Source of the DNA: Lachnospiraceae bacterium
Lineage (GTDB): Bacteria; Bacillota; Clostridia; Lachnospirales; Lachnospiraceae
Assembly: GCA_003489085.1 (NCBI GenBank)
Contig: DNJM01000233.1
Span: 1-11,679, forward strand
Length of the DNA: 11,679 bases
Direction of reading: 5' to 3'
In this document: in pieces, positions 1-7,107 of the stretch
Layout: each line of letters starts with the position of its first letter
Numbering within the stretch: the first letter of the stretch is position 1
Position numbers and translations under genes: made by a program
The notes under the pieces: model-generated
Databases searched by the model: none
What the model was told of the DNA's origin: nothing
Seen by the model: only the letters and a program-made list of their open reading frames with translations

Positions 1-581
1 ACTGACGCAATAGTTGTAAGACAGGTAATCTGATCGTAGAATTCTACATTAAATAAAACTGACAATTTTTCTTTTAATATGGAATTTCTGGATGTATTCA
101 TCTCATTTATGATCGATAGAATGTCACTTTGATATTGAGTAAAAGCATCCTCTGGCATGAATGAAAACAATTTCTTAAGGTTATTATTTAAGGCTTTGGA
201 AAAAGGCAGAGAATAAAAGTCATAATTTCCTGTTTTCGCTTCTTTAATAATCTGGTCTTTTATATGACTGTAGTATTTAAAACCATAGTTATCGCTATAT
301 TTAAAAAAGCGAGAGAACATGTTAGGAACCATGTCATCGGTCATATCAATTCGGCCGGGCATCATACGATAATTATCTGGAATAAGCATACGAAAAAGTA
401 TTTTCTGCTTTCGTATGCTTTTTTTGTTGGATTTTGTCTCGCCGGATTTTGTTGTCTGAGCATCTTCGGAATGGATATGTTTTTGCAGGTAATCCGGTTC
501 CTGTGCAGTGATGGCTGTAATCAGAGCGTTTTGGATTTTTTGAGGAAATAGTCTTTCCCATGTTATTTGTAAAGCAGACAT
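1..581 (-). CDS. Unrecognised protein, N-terminal part (runs off left edge)
   Basis: An open frame of 193 codons reads leftwards from the ATG at 581-579 to the window edge with no stop. A strong AGGAGGG site sits five to six bases upstream, which fixes the start and argues that the gene is real. The product begins MSALQITWERLFPQK. It has a lysine/serine-rich stretch at about residues 40-60, then an aromatic-rich segment (FSRFFKYSDNYGFKYYSH) and a mixed helical region. I see no signal peptide, membrane segment or catalytic motif and do not recognise the family. It is transcribed away from the nine-gene cluster at 823-7236. A perfect 12-bp inverted repeat falls inside it at about codons 54-66. 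Existence is well supported; function is unknown. Confidence 0.7.
   Translation of the reverse strand, partial: MSALQITWERLFPQKIQNALITAITAQEPDYLQKHIHSEDAQTTKSGETKSNKKSIRKQKILFRMLIPDNYRMMPGRIDMTDDMVPNMFSRFFKYSDNYGFKYYSHIKDQIIKEAKTGNYDFYSLPFSKALNNNLKKLFSFMPEDAFTQYQSDILSIINEMNTSRNSILKEKLSVLFNVEFYDQITCLTTIAS
384..425 (+). terminator. Terminator-like hairpin inside the leftmost minus-strand gene
   Basis: Arms at 384-395 and 409-420 form a perfect 12-bp inverted repeat (AAGCATACGAAA / TTTCGTATGCTT) with a 13-base loop. A run of T at 419-425 follows on the plus strand. Read on plus this has the form of an intrinsic terminator, yet it lies within the coding frame of the minus-strand gene. It may stop antisense transcription, or be a relic of an insertion. 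The structure is certain; the role is a guess. Confidence 0.4.
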
Positions 582-822
582 AAGACCCTCCTGTATTTCT
601 TTTTAATAATTTCAGTATGAGTAAAGCAATCAAATCAATAGAATCGATATTTTATATTGTATCATGTACGCCTGTAGAATGATAGAAAAAGTTTCAAACA
701 GGCAACATTGTTTCGCTGGAAAAATGCAAAGAAACCGATTGCAATTACCTATGAAACTTTCGCATTGTAGTTTAATAGAATCATCAAGAAAACCACAGCA
801 GAGAGGAAAGGAGGCTGCATTC
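582..822. other. Intergenic region between divergent genes
   Basis: This 241-base A+T-rich stretch separates the minus-strand gene starting at 581 from the plus-strand cluster starting at 823, so promoters for both should lie here. TATAAA/TACAAT-like boxes occur around 645-665 on the minus strand, and TAGAAT occurs at 776-781 on the plus strand. None has a good -35 partner at 16-18 bases, so no promoter is called. An in-frame ATG at 664 belongs to a longer version of the first cluster gene but has no ribosome binding site. Confidence 0.4.
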
Positions 823-1590
823 ATGAACAGAGAGAAAATGCGTAAGCAGCGCCATAAAAAGGTGAACACCGGGAAGGGTAAGAAGGTTGGCTTTTTTGAA
901 TCCATTGGTCTGAAGATCAAAGGCTTCTGCGATGGCCGTAAGGGGTTCCCGCGTCAGACCGATGAAAAGGACTGGTATTCTCCTTTTATGAATCAGGAAG
1001 TGAACAGCTTTGAGGAGTTCTGCAGTCATACCTGGAGCAGTCTCCAGATTGAGAACGAAGAAGAATATGCCCGTCTGGAGGAACTGATGGATGGTATTCG
1101 CCAGAAAAGAGGCTTCCTGGAGGCAGCAAGAGCCAATCTTTCTTCTGCGGATAAGTGGGAGAGCGATTCGGAATCCATCAGAAAGAAAGGCGAAGATAAA
1201 CTGACGGATGCTCAGATCCGTGCAAGACGTAAGGCGGAGAAAGAGAAAAAGCTTGCACCGCTAAAGAATAAGGCGGCAGGTCTGGAACAGGAACTGAAGG
1301 AAGCTGAAGAGGCGTTCGCAGATATTCAAAGCAAACTGGTTGAGGATGATAATACAACCCGCCTGATCTGTCATCGTGTCAGAGACCATATTCTGATGCG
1401 TCTTGATGTGTATTGGAACTCTGCGTTAAGACACCATCCGGATGGCGCATCTATGCCGGTTGTGCCAATGCTGGAACTTAAGGATGAGGCAGAGGAAGCA
1501 TATCTTCGCCTGCATAAGGAATTGATGAAACGTGCAGCTGCGATCCATGATGCGATTCAGGGTGAGGCAGCAGAGAAGGAGGTGGCGTAA
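823..1590 (+). CDS. Charged coiled-coil protein of unknown function, first gene of cluster
   Basis: This 255-residue protein is not recognised. The start at 823 is preferred over an in-frame ATG at 664 because AAGGAGG lies at 808-814, eight bases upstream, and the extra 53 codons look non-coding. The N-terminus (about residues 1-27) is very basic and lacks a signal peptide or membrane segment. Residues near 80-175 are rich in Glu, Lys, Arg, Ala and Leu and look like a long helical coiled coil, with a charged stretch RARRKAEKEKK in the middle. The C-terminal third contains a second helical, Glu/Ala-rich stretch. It is the first of nine closely spaced genes and ends one base before the next start. 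A structural or scaffold role is possible but is inferred only from composition. Confidence 0.8.
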   Translation: MNREKMRKQRHKKVNTGKGKKVGFFESIGLKIKGFCDGRKGFPRQTDEKDWYSPFMNQEVNSFEEFCSHTWSSLQIENEEEYARLEELMDGIRQKRGFLEAARANLSSADKWESDSESIRKKGEDKLTDAQIRARRKAEKEKKLAPLKNKAAGLEQELKEAEEAFADIQSKLVEDDNTTRLICHRVRDHILMRLDVYWNSALRHHPDGASMPVVPMLELKDEAEEAYLRLHKELMKRAAAIHDAIQGEAAEKEVA

Positions 1591-1591
1591 A

Positions 1592-2035
1592 ATGTTCGGA
1601 AGGAAGAAGAAAGAGCAGGCGCAGTTTAATACGATGGATGATTCAAGAGTGACTGTATATGATTTTATGCGCCGCATGCAGCTCTTATTTGAATCCTATC
1701 GTTCTGCGGATTACAGATCGTATCCCGGACTCTACGAGGAGGAGATGAAGCCGAGGCTGGACAGACATCTGGAGGCCCTTTTTGCCGGAGACGTGGACGA
1801 TGCCAATGGTGATATGCTCGATAATATCATCTTTGGCCCATACAGGGAGTCGGATCCGTATCTGAATGTGCAGCGGCTCAATCATAAGGATATGAACCGT
1901 CGTCTGGTGGCCCGCAGGGTTTCCGACCGCGCGGATTTTGCAAGAATACGTGAGGAGCGGCAGGAAGAACTGGAGCGCCTGAAACACGAATATGAAGATG
2001 TATGCAGCAGGATTGCTGCTGCAAAGGAGGGGTAA
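1592..2035 (+). CDS. Small hypothetical protein with C-terminal coiled coil
   Basis: This 147-residue protein is not recognised. AAGGAGG at 1576-1582, inside the end of the previous gene, places the start at the ATG at 1592, one base after the upstream stop. A longer frame from 1532 would overlap the upstream gene without its own binding site and is rejected. The product opens with a basic patch (MFGRKKKEQ), continues with an aromatic and acidic middle, and ends in a helical, charged segment (about residues 115-147) rich in Arg, Glu and Leu. No signal peptide, membrane helix or enzyme motif is visible. Tight spacing suggests co-translation with the first gene and possibly a shared complex; that is inference. 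Confidence 0.78.
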   Translation: MFGRKKKEQAQFNTMDDSRVTVYDFMRRMQLLFESYRSADYRSYPGLYEEEMKPRLDRHLEALFAGDVDDANGDMLDNIIFGPYRESDPYLNVQRLNHKDMNRRLVARRVSDRADFARIREERQEELERLKHEYEDVCSRIAAAKEG

Positions 2036-2040
2036 GCATT

Positions 2041-3006
2041 ATGAGTAAGTACAATAAAGAAATCTGGTCGCTGGACAGAAAAGGCGAGATCGTGAACGAA
2101 TGCCTTCATCGTAATAATTGCAAGCGCTTTAAGGCGGATACTCCATTTGATAACAATATCGTACCCTACCTGATCATGCTCTTTTGTGCGGCAGTAGATG
2201 GCGTTGTATTCTACAGCCTGTTCAGCAGGATCTCCTATGACAGCCCTATGATGCTTGGGGTACAGATTTCAGGCTTCCTGTTTGGCTTTGATATCGTCCC
2301 GATTTTCATCGGCATTCAGTATAAGCGTCTGCGGCAGGGAATTACAAAAGACAGGTTCGTTCTGGTTATGGCATTGGTTGTCTGTGGCCTGGCATTTGCG
2401 ATGAACATCGCTCTTCGTATTATGACTGTTGATCTGATCTCACCATCATCGGTCAGTACAACGACAAGCTATATGGGTACGGTAACCCAGGATACTGCAG
2501 AATCCGGAATCGATGCGACAGCAATCGCGCTTACTATCTTCGGAATGGGAATTCCTGTGGTGACTTCTCTCGGCAGCTGCCTGATTAGCTTCATCACTTA
2601 CAATCCGCTGGGAATCAAAAAGCAGCGTACGGCTGAAATGCTGGAAGATACCAGAGACGAGGTGAGACGGTTTGATGCCATTTTGAGCGACTATGATGCC
2701 GAGCCGGACTTTGCGGAAAATATCGAAGCGGAGGATGAGGCGAAATACCAGGAGATGCAGGTGATGCACAAGGCGCTGGTAATCGGATACTGCGATTATG
2801 TCAGAGAACGTCTGAAGGAGCAGCTGGGCAATCCGACATCCAACAATGTGCTTTCTGAATCTGTCTGTGAAACCATCCTTGCCAGACTGGATAAAGAGCT
2901 GGCATTGTTGAACACGCAGACGATTGCAGAACCTGTGACTGATGAGCCTGAAGAAAACGAAACAATTTACACCACTATGATCCGTGCGAATAAAGCAATT
3001 GCTTAA
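2041..3006 (+). CDS. Four-helix membrane protein with cytoplasmic C-terminal domain
   Basis: This 321-residue integral membrane protein belongs to no family I recognise. The start at 2041 follows AAGGAGGGG at 2024-2032; a longer frame from 2002 lies mostly inside the previous gene and is rejected. Hydrophobic segments occur at about residues 40-62, 71-93, 106-128 and 158-186, giving four likely membrane helices. Between helices 3 and 4 is a Ser/Thr-rich loop (about 133-156). With both ends in the cytoplasm, that loop and the short loop between helices 1 and 2 would face outward. The tail from about residue 190 to the end is soluble, acidic and helical. It sits directly before the lipoprotein gene, whose binding site overlaps this stop codon, so it is a good candidate inner-membrane anchor for the products of the cluster. 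Confidence 0.8.
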   Translation: MSKYNKEIWSLDRKGEIVNECLHRNNCKRFKADTPFDNNIVPYLIMLFCAAVDGVVFYSLFSRISYDSPMMLGVQISGFLFGFDIVPIFIGIQYKRLRQGITKDRFVLVMALVVCGLAFAMNIALRIMTVDLISPSSVSTTTSYMGTVTQDTAESGIDATAIALTIFGMGIPVVTSLGSCLISFITYNPLGIKKQRTAEMLEDTRDEVRRFDAILSDYDAEPDFAENIEAEDEAKYQEMQVMHKALVIGYCDYVRERLKEQLGNPTSNNVLSESVCETILARLDKELALLNTQTIAEPVTDEPEENETIYTTMIRANKAIA

Positions 3007-3020
3007 GGAGGAAATTCCCT

Positions 3021-4256
3021 ATGAAAAATAGAATGGCAGCATTATTGACAACCATTTGTTTAGCAGCTTCTGCAGCCGGTCTTACCGGCTGTGGAAGCCA
3101 GGCATCTGCAAAAGAGACATCCGGCATGAATGCCGTATGTTATGCCATCGCCCCAACGGCCAATTCCCAGGGCCTTAACATGAGTTCTCCGCTTGTACAG
3201 GATACGATCTATGATACGATTCTCGATTATGGGTACATTTCGGTGGTTGTCGTTGATGGGGATCCGGAACTTGCTGCGGCAGACAGCTATGATATCGATT
3301 CTCAGTATAAAAAAGCATCCAAAGAAAAGCTGAAGACGGATGCCCGCGCAAAGGCAACGAACCTGATTGCCTATATGGAAAGTCAGGTTGCCAATGACGC
3401 CCAGGTTGACTACCTGGAAGGCCTGAGAATGGCGGTGCGTTCCTTATCCTCCCTGGAGGGCTATGATTCCAGGACCATCGTGGTCATCGGGACCGGACTT
3501 TCTACACAGGGGACCCTCAATTTCCAGAACAATCTTCTGTCTGTTGAGCCGGAAGCGGTGTTGGATCAGCTGGAAGAGAAGAACGAGATTCCTGACTTTA
3601 CAGGCATTACCGTAGTCTGGCAGCAGATGGGCGATGTAGCTTCTCCGCAGCAGGAGCTTTCACAGACACAGAGAAAACGTCTGCAGGAAATCTGGGGCGG
3701 CATCGTAGAACGTGGCGGCGGCACCTTTGTTTACAATGATATCATGGCCAATCCTGTTGATACAGAAGCAGCTTATCCGCCGGTAGATACCGTCGAACTG
3801 CCGGCGGAAACGCCCGTAGAGTTTGATGAGGAATTGCTCGGTACGGCAGATGAGAGCCTGCTGCAGGAACCGGTCATGCTTACCGAAGAGCAGGTATCCT
3901 TCGTGCCGGACCAGGCTGCTTACCTGGATGAAGAGGAGGCAGTGACAACGATTCGGCCAATCGCCGATTATCTTATTGAAAATGATCAGATTACGATCCT
4001 GCTTGCCGGTACCACGGCAGGTGATGAGAACAACGATTACAGCATGACACTCTCACAGGAGAGGGCTGACGCAGTCAGGGACACACTGATCCATCTGGGA
4101 GTGGAAGAATCCCGCATTGTTACTGTAGGGCTCGGATCCAGCGATCCGTGGCATGTATACGGCGCCGGTTATGAAGGCAGCATTGCATCAGGGAACCGCA
4201 AGGTGGTGCTGCTGGACGCATCCAGTGATACAGCAAAGGCGATTTTAAGTAAATAG
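3021..4256 (+). CDS. Lipoprotein with possible VWA-like domain and C-terminal OmpA-like domain
   Basis: This 411-residue exported lipoprotein has a signal peptide (residues 1-23) with a hydrophobic core and a lipobox LTGC, so Cys24 is the likely lipidation site. Residues about 36-240 alternate strands and helices (SVVVVDGD, RTIVVIGTG) in a way that suggests a von Willebrand factor A-like or other Rossmann-type fold, though a canonical DxSxS metal site is not seen. An acidic, proline-containing linker (about 245-290) leads to an OmpA/MotB-like domain at about 297-400, seen in the LSQERADAVRDTL stretch and the closing GNRKVVLL. In OmpA-type domains an Asp and an Arg 15 residues apart bind diaminopimelate. 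Here Arg348 is kept but the Asp position is Ala333. AAGGAGG at 3005-3011 supports the start. It probably sits on the outer face of the membrane and may contact the cell wall. Confidence 0.82.
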   Translation: MKNRMAALLTTICLAASAAGLTGCGSQASAKETSGMNAVCYAIAPTANSQGLNMSSPLVQDTIYDTILDYGYISVVVVDGDPELAAADSYDIDSQYKKASKEKLKTDARAKATNLIAYMESQVANDAQVDYLEGLRMAVRSLSSLEGYDSRTIVVIGTGLSTQGTLNFQNNLLSVEPEAVLDQLEEKNEIPDFTGITVVWQQMGDVASPQQELSQTQRKRLQEIWGGIVERGGGTFVYNDIMANPVDTEAAYPPVDTVELPAETPVEFDEELLGTADESLLQEPVMLTEEQVSFVPDQAAYLDEEEAVTTIRPIADYLIENDQITILLAGTTAGDENNDYSMTLSQERADAVRDTLIHLGVEESRIVTVGLGSSDPWHVYGAGYEGSIASGNRKVVLLDASSDTAKAILSK

Positions 4257-4352
4257 TTTCAAAAGGCGGCTTTATAATCTTTCATTCGGAACAAAATCGG
4301 CCTTAAGCAGTGTGAGTACAAGTGCTTTGAGATAGAGGAAGGGAGAAAATAT
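4257..4352 (+). other. Short gap within the cluster
   Basis: This 96-base gap is the largest within the first seven genes. It holds no good promoter or terminator, only a weak 5-bp AAGGC/GCCTT repeat and, at its end, the ribosome binding site of the next gene. Transcription probably continues through it, but an internal promoter cannot be ruled out. Confidence 0.4.
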
Positions 4353-4940
4353 ATGAGTAAATATGAATATTCTAATGAAATCGTAGACGTTGTAAAGAAG
4401 TTCCTGGCGGATGATGACTGGAATTATTTCTTCGATGAAGAAACAGGATTATTTCATTTCGGCCTCAGAATCAGGAGCAAAATCCAGAAGCTCAATTATG
4501 TGATCGATGTACATGAGGATGAGATTGTCACCTATGGCATCTCTCCTGTTGCAGCAGATTCGGATGATCCTGAGATGATGAGACGGATGGCTGAGTTTAT
4601 CTGTCGTGTCAATTATGGGCTTAAGAACGGCTGCTTCGAGCTTGACTTCGAGGACGGTGAGATCCGATTCAGAAGCTTTATTGATTGTAAGGGACTGCTT
4701 CCTTCCATGGAAGTAGTAAAGAACAGTGTTGGCTGTGCAGCTATTACGTTCGAGCTGTATGCATCTGGTATGGTAGATATCATTTTTGGCGGCGCATCTG
4801 CCAGGGATGCCATCGCCAGGTGTGAGGAGGCGACAGCGGAAAAAATCTGTTCCGTTTTGGAAGAAGCGCTTGGCGGAGACGGTTCGGATCAGCCCCATGT
4901 CAGGATGGATCTGTTCGAAGCAGAAGGGGGCGAGGCGTAA
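4353..4940 (+). CDS. YbjN-like domain protein
   Basis: This 195-residue soluble protein has the look of the YbjN family, whose members adopt a type III secretion chaperone-like fold. The signs are a start with a short helix, paired strands around FHFGLRIRSKIQKLNYVIDV, an EDEIVTYGISP strand pair, a helix with MAEFICRVNYGLKNGCFELD, then further strands (GEIRFRSFIDC) and a C-terminal helix. The match is by overall pattern, not a diagnostic motif. GGGAG at 4341-4345 supports the start. The stop overlaps the start of the next gene by one base (TAATG), so translation is probably coupled to the protease. A chaperone or adaptor role for partners in the cluster is plausible; the family itself has no firm biochemical function. 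Confidence 0.65.
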   Translation: MSKYEYSNEIVDVVKKFLADDDWNYFFDEETGLFHFGLRIRSKIQKLNYVIDVHEDEIVTYGISPVAADSDDPEMMRRMAEFICRVNYGLKNGCFELDFEDGEIRFRSFIDCKGLLPSMEVVKNSVGCAAITFELYASGMVDIIFGGASARDAIARCEEATAEKICSVLEEALGGDGSDQPHVRMDLFEAEGGEA

Positions 4941-5539
4941 TGAGTGCACCGGTATTACTTAAAAGCAGCAGTGGTATTCAGCCGGTATCCATCGAATCAA
5001 AGCTGATGAGTGATCATCGCCGGCTGTTTATCACAGGGGAGATCAATGCGGACAGCGCCATGGATTTCTTTAAGCAGGTAATGTTTTTGAACCTGGAGAA
5101 TGACAAAGCACCTATTTCCGTTTTCATCAATTCCCCGGGCGGTGAAATCGATAATGGGCTTTTGGTCTATGATGCTATCGTAGGCAGCAAAGCCCCCATC
5201 CGCACATTCTGCAGCGGATATGCCTACAGTATGGGTGCGGTCCTGTTTGCCTGCGGTAAAGAGAGGTACTTATTGCCGCACAGTAAGCTAATGCTCCATG
5301 AGCCGCTGCTTGGCGGGAAGATCGGAGGAAATGCATCCTCTATCAAGTCAATCTCCGAAAGTCTGCTGGAAACGAAACGTATGATGAACAAGCTTTTGGC
5401 ATTCCATACAGGAAAAACAGAAGCGGAAATGGATGAACTGACATCCTATGACCATTACTTCTCAGCACAGGAAGCGGTTGAGATGGGACTGGCGGATGGC
5501 ATTAAGAGCTTTGAAGAAATGATGGAGGGCTGTGCATGA
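4940..5539 (+). CDS. ClpP-family serine protease, element-borne variant
   Basis: This 199-residue protein has the ClpP fold and length. The oxyanion-type NSPGG motif is at residues 64-68. The catalytic Ser is Ser97 in YSMGA, the His is His120 in LMLHEP, and the Asp is Asp171 in SYDHYFSAQEA, so all three triad residues are in place with almost the spacing of the mature E. coli enzyme. It differs from housekeeping ClpP in its N-terminal region and in the motif sequences, and lies beside no ClpX, ClpC or ClpA gene. Its ATG overlaps the YbjN stop and its own TGA overlaps the start of the ATPase gene (ATGA), so the three are probably made together. Phage head-maturation proteases share this fold, but no capsid or portal gene is here. 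Substrate and ATPase partner are unknown. Confidence 0.88.
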   Translation: MSAPVLLKSSSGIQPVSIESKLMSDHRRLFITGEINADSAMDFFKQVMFLNLENDKAPISVFINSPGGEIDNGLLVYDAIVGSKAPIRTFCSGYAYSMGAVLFACGKERYLLPHSKLMLHEPLLGGKIGGNASSIKSISESLLETKRMMNKLLAFHTGKTEAEMDELTSYDHYFSAQEAVEMGLADGIKSFEEMMEGCA

Positions 5540-6813
5540 TTTATATGGATAGACTGATTCTCGGAGATGGGGAAAACTGCATCTTCAGTTCGGACTCACA
5601 GGAGACCGGCCTGAACAATAACATCCTTGTCATTGGCACTTCTGGCTGCGGTAAGACAGTCAGCATCCTGGAGCCTCGTATTCTGGAAACATTCAATAAG
5701 AGTCTGATCGCAACTGTGACGAAGCGCAGGATTGTGAAAAAGTATTCTATGGTGATGAGAAAGCGCGGATATAACGTCTGGGATCTGAATTTTGTGCATC
5801 CTGGAAAGGGAAACTGTGGATATGATCCACTGATGCATATTGGTTCCTATAATGATATCACATTCCTGGCACGAAGCATTGTGCTGGCTAATCCCCAGAA
5901 GGCACAGTCAAGCGCCGATCCATATTGGGATGATGGAGCCACAAGTCTCCTCTCAGCCGAGATAGCTTACATTTTGATGACGAAAGATAATCCTACCTTC
6001 GCAGATGTGCTGGCTTTTCATAACAGGCTTACCTTTGAGGACGGGGGTGGTGTCATCGTAACAAACTATGACGGGGAGTTTGATTACCTTGCTGAAAAGG
6101 ATCCTTCGTGTTTCGCAGTATCCTGCTGGAAGAGTTTCAAACAGCTTCCGGTAAGGACGGCCGGCTGTGTTTATTCAGCACTGAATACGACAATCGATTC
6201 CATTTTTACTCCGGAGCTGAAGAAAATGTTTCGCATAAAAGAAATGGTAGATCTTGAAAAGCTTGCGTCAGAAAAGACCGTTCTGTTCATAACGACAAAT
6301 CCGGTCAATTCTTCTCTGAACGGTTTCATTTCCACCTTCTATGGAACTGTGTTCAAGGATCTGTTTGAATTCGCGGAAGATCAGGCAGATGGCAAACTTC
6401 CTGTTCCTGTGGATGTGCTGGCTGATGACTTTGCGACCGGCTGTCCTATAAATATGTTTGAGCAGTACGTGTCCATTTTTCGTGAGAAGGGACTGTCTGT
6501 CACTGCTCTGATCCAGTCTGAGTCACAGTTAAGATCACTTTACGGCAGCGAGAAGGCGACGACCATAATTAACAACTGTGACACGATCGTTTTCTTAGGA
6601 TCTATGGATCTGGAAACGGGAAGAAGCATCTCAGTGCGGGCAAATCGACCACTGGAGGACGTTTTATACATGCCAATCGGTTCAGAAATCATTTTCAGAC
6701 GTGGGATGAAGCCGATTTTTACAAAGCGATATGACATCTTTCAGAACGAGATGTATAAGAAAGTGACGGCGGCTTATGAGAAGCATGTTGAAGAAGAAAT
6801 GTCACGCTGCTAA
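5536..6813 (+). CDS. VirD4/TraG-like type IV coupling ATPase without membrane domain
   Basis: This 425-residue P-loop ATPase resembles type IV secretion coupling proteins, which pump DNA or protein into a secretion channel. Walker A is GTSGCGKT at residues 34-41. Walker B is VLADDF at 294-299. The Firmicutes coupling-protein signature follows in the usual order: IQSESQL at 326-332, LYG at 335-337, and INNCD at 345-349 before IVFLGS. The usual N-terminal pair of membrane helices is missing, so it is shorter than the roughly 500-700 residues common in the family, and the Walker B Glu is replaced by Asp (DDF rather than DEF). GGAGGG at 5524-5529 supports the start, four bases inside the protease gene. 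No relaxase or VirB4 lies nearby. It may be recruited by the membrane protein encoded upstream, or have been repurposed. The frame stays open for 25 codons after the stop. Confidence 0.78.
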   Translation: MIYMDRLILGDGENCIFSSDSQETGLNNNILVIGTSGCGKTVSILEPRILETFNKSLIATVTKRRIVKKYSMVMRKRGYNVWDLNFVHPGKGNCGYDPLMHIGSYNDITFLARSIVLANPQKAQSSADPYWDDGATSLLSAEIAYILMTKDNPTFADVLAFHNRLTFEDGGGVIVTNYDGEFDYLAEKDPSCFAVSCWKSFKQLPVRTAGCVYSALNTTIDSIFTPELKKMFRIKEMVDLEKLASEKTVLFITTNPVNSSLNGFISTFYGTVFKDLFEFAEDQADGKLPVPVDVLADDFATGCPINMFEQYVSIFREKGLSVTALIQSESQLRSLYGSEKATTIINNCDTIVFLGSMDLETGRSISVRANRPLEDVLYMPIGSEIIFRRGMKPIFTKRYDIFQNEMYKKVTAAYEKHVEEEMSRC

Positions 6814-6891
6814 AGCTCCGGCAGGGCATTCGTAACGGATCAGGAGGGAAAACAATATGAGATTGATGTAGATGGATGGAAGATCCCATAA
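6814..6891 (+). pseudogene. In-frame extension after the ATPase stop codon
   Basis: After the TAA at 6811-6813 the same frame continues for 25 codons to a TAA at 6889-6891. The translation (ending YEIDVDGWKIP) looks protein-like rather than random. It could be the former end of the ATPase after a nonsense mutation, a leftover of another gene, or chance. A good AGGAGGG at 6842-6848 within it precedes a four-codon ORF (6857-6871) in another frame. Low confidence. Confidence 0.25.
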
Positions 6892-6909
6892 AGGAAAGTG
6901 GGGGAAGTA

Positions 6910-7104
6910 ATGAGAGGCAACAAGCATACAGACTTTCTGAAAAGTATACGACTGCCAGGAGAGAAGAAAGTGAAGAAAAGCGGAAAATCTCAGGGAACGC
7001 AAAGTGATCGGACATATAAAATGGCCAGACAAGAGGAGATTGATCTGCAGAAAAAACTAGAACGGCGCTTTGATGAACTTTTTGGGACAACAGAGGAGGA
7101 TTGA
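6910..7104 (+). CDS. Small basic hypothetical protein
   Basis: This 64-residue protein begins MRGNKHTDFLKS and has a lysine-rich middle and a helical charged end (QKKLERRFDELFG). A GTG at 6898 is in frame and could add four residues, but the ATG at 6910 has AAGGAAAG and GGGGGAAG nearby and is chosen with some doubt. The stop of a 12-codon frame starting at 6872 overlaps this ATG (TAATG). There is no signal peptide or membrane segment. It lies between the ATPase and the 42-aa ORF and may belong to the same transcript. It may bind nucleic acid or be an accessory factor; only composition hints at this. Confidence 0.55.
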   Translation: MRGNKHTDFLKSIRLPGEKKVKKSGKSQGTQSDRTYKMARQEEIDLQKKLERRFDELFGTTEED

Positions 7105-7107
7105 TTT

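Noticed and set aside
664..822. Longer version of the first cluster protein starting at the ATG at 664
   Set aside because: No ribosome binding site there and the added 53 residues look non-coding; AAGGAGG before 823 sets the start.
2002..2040. Upstream start for the four-helix membrane protein
   Set aside because: It lies mostly within the previous gene; the AAGGAGGGG at 2024-2032 serves the ATG at 2041.
4940..5539. Housekeeping clpP or a phage head-maturation protease
   Set aside because: Motif sequences differ from housekeeping ClpP, there is no tig/clpX context, and no portal, capsid or terminase gene is nearby.
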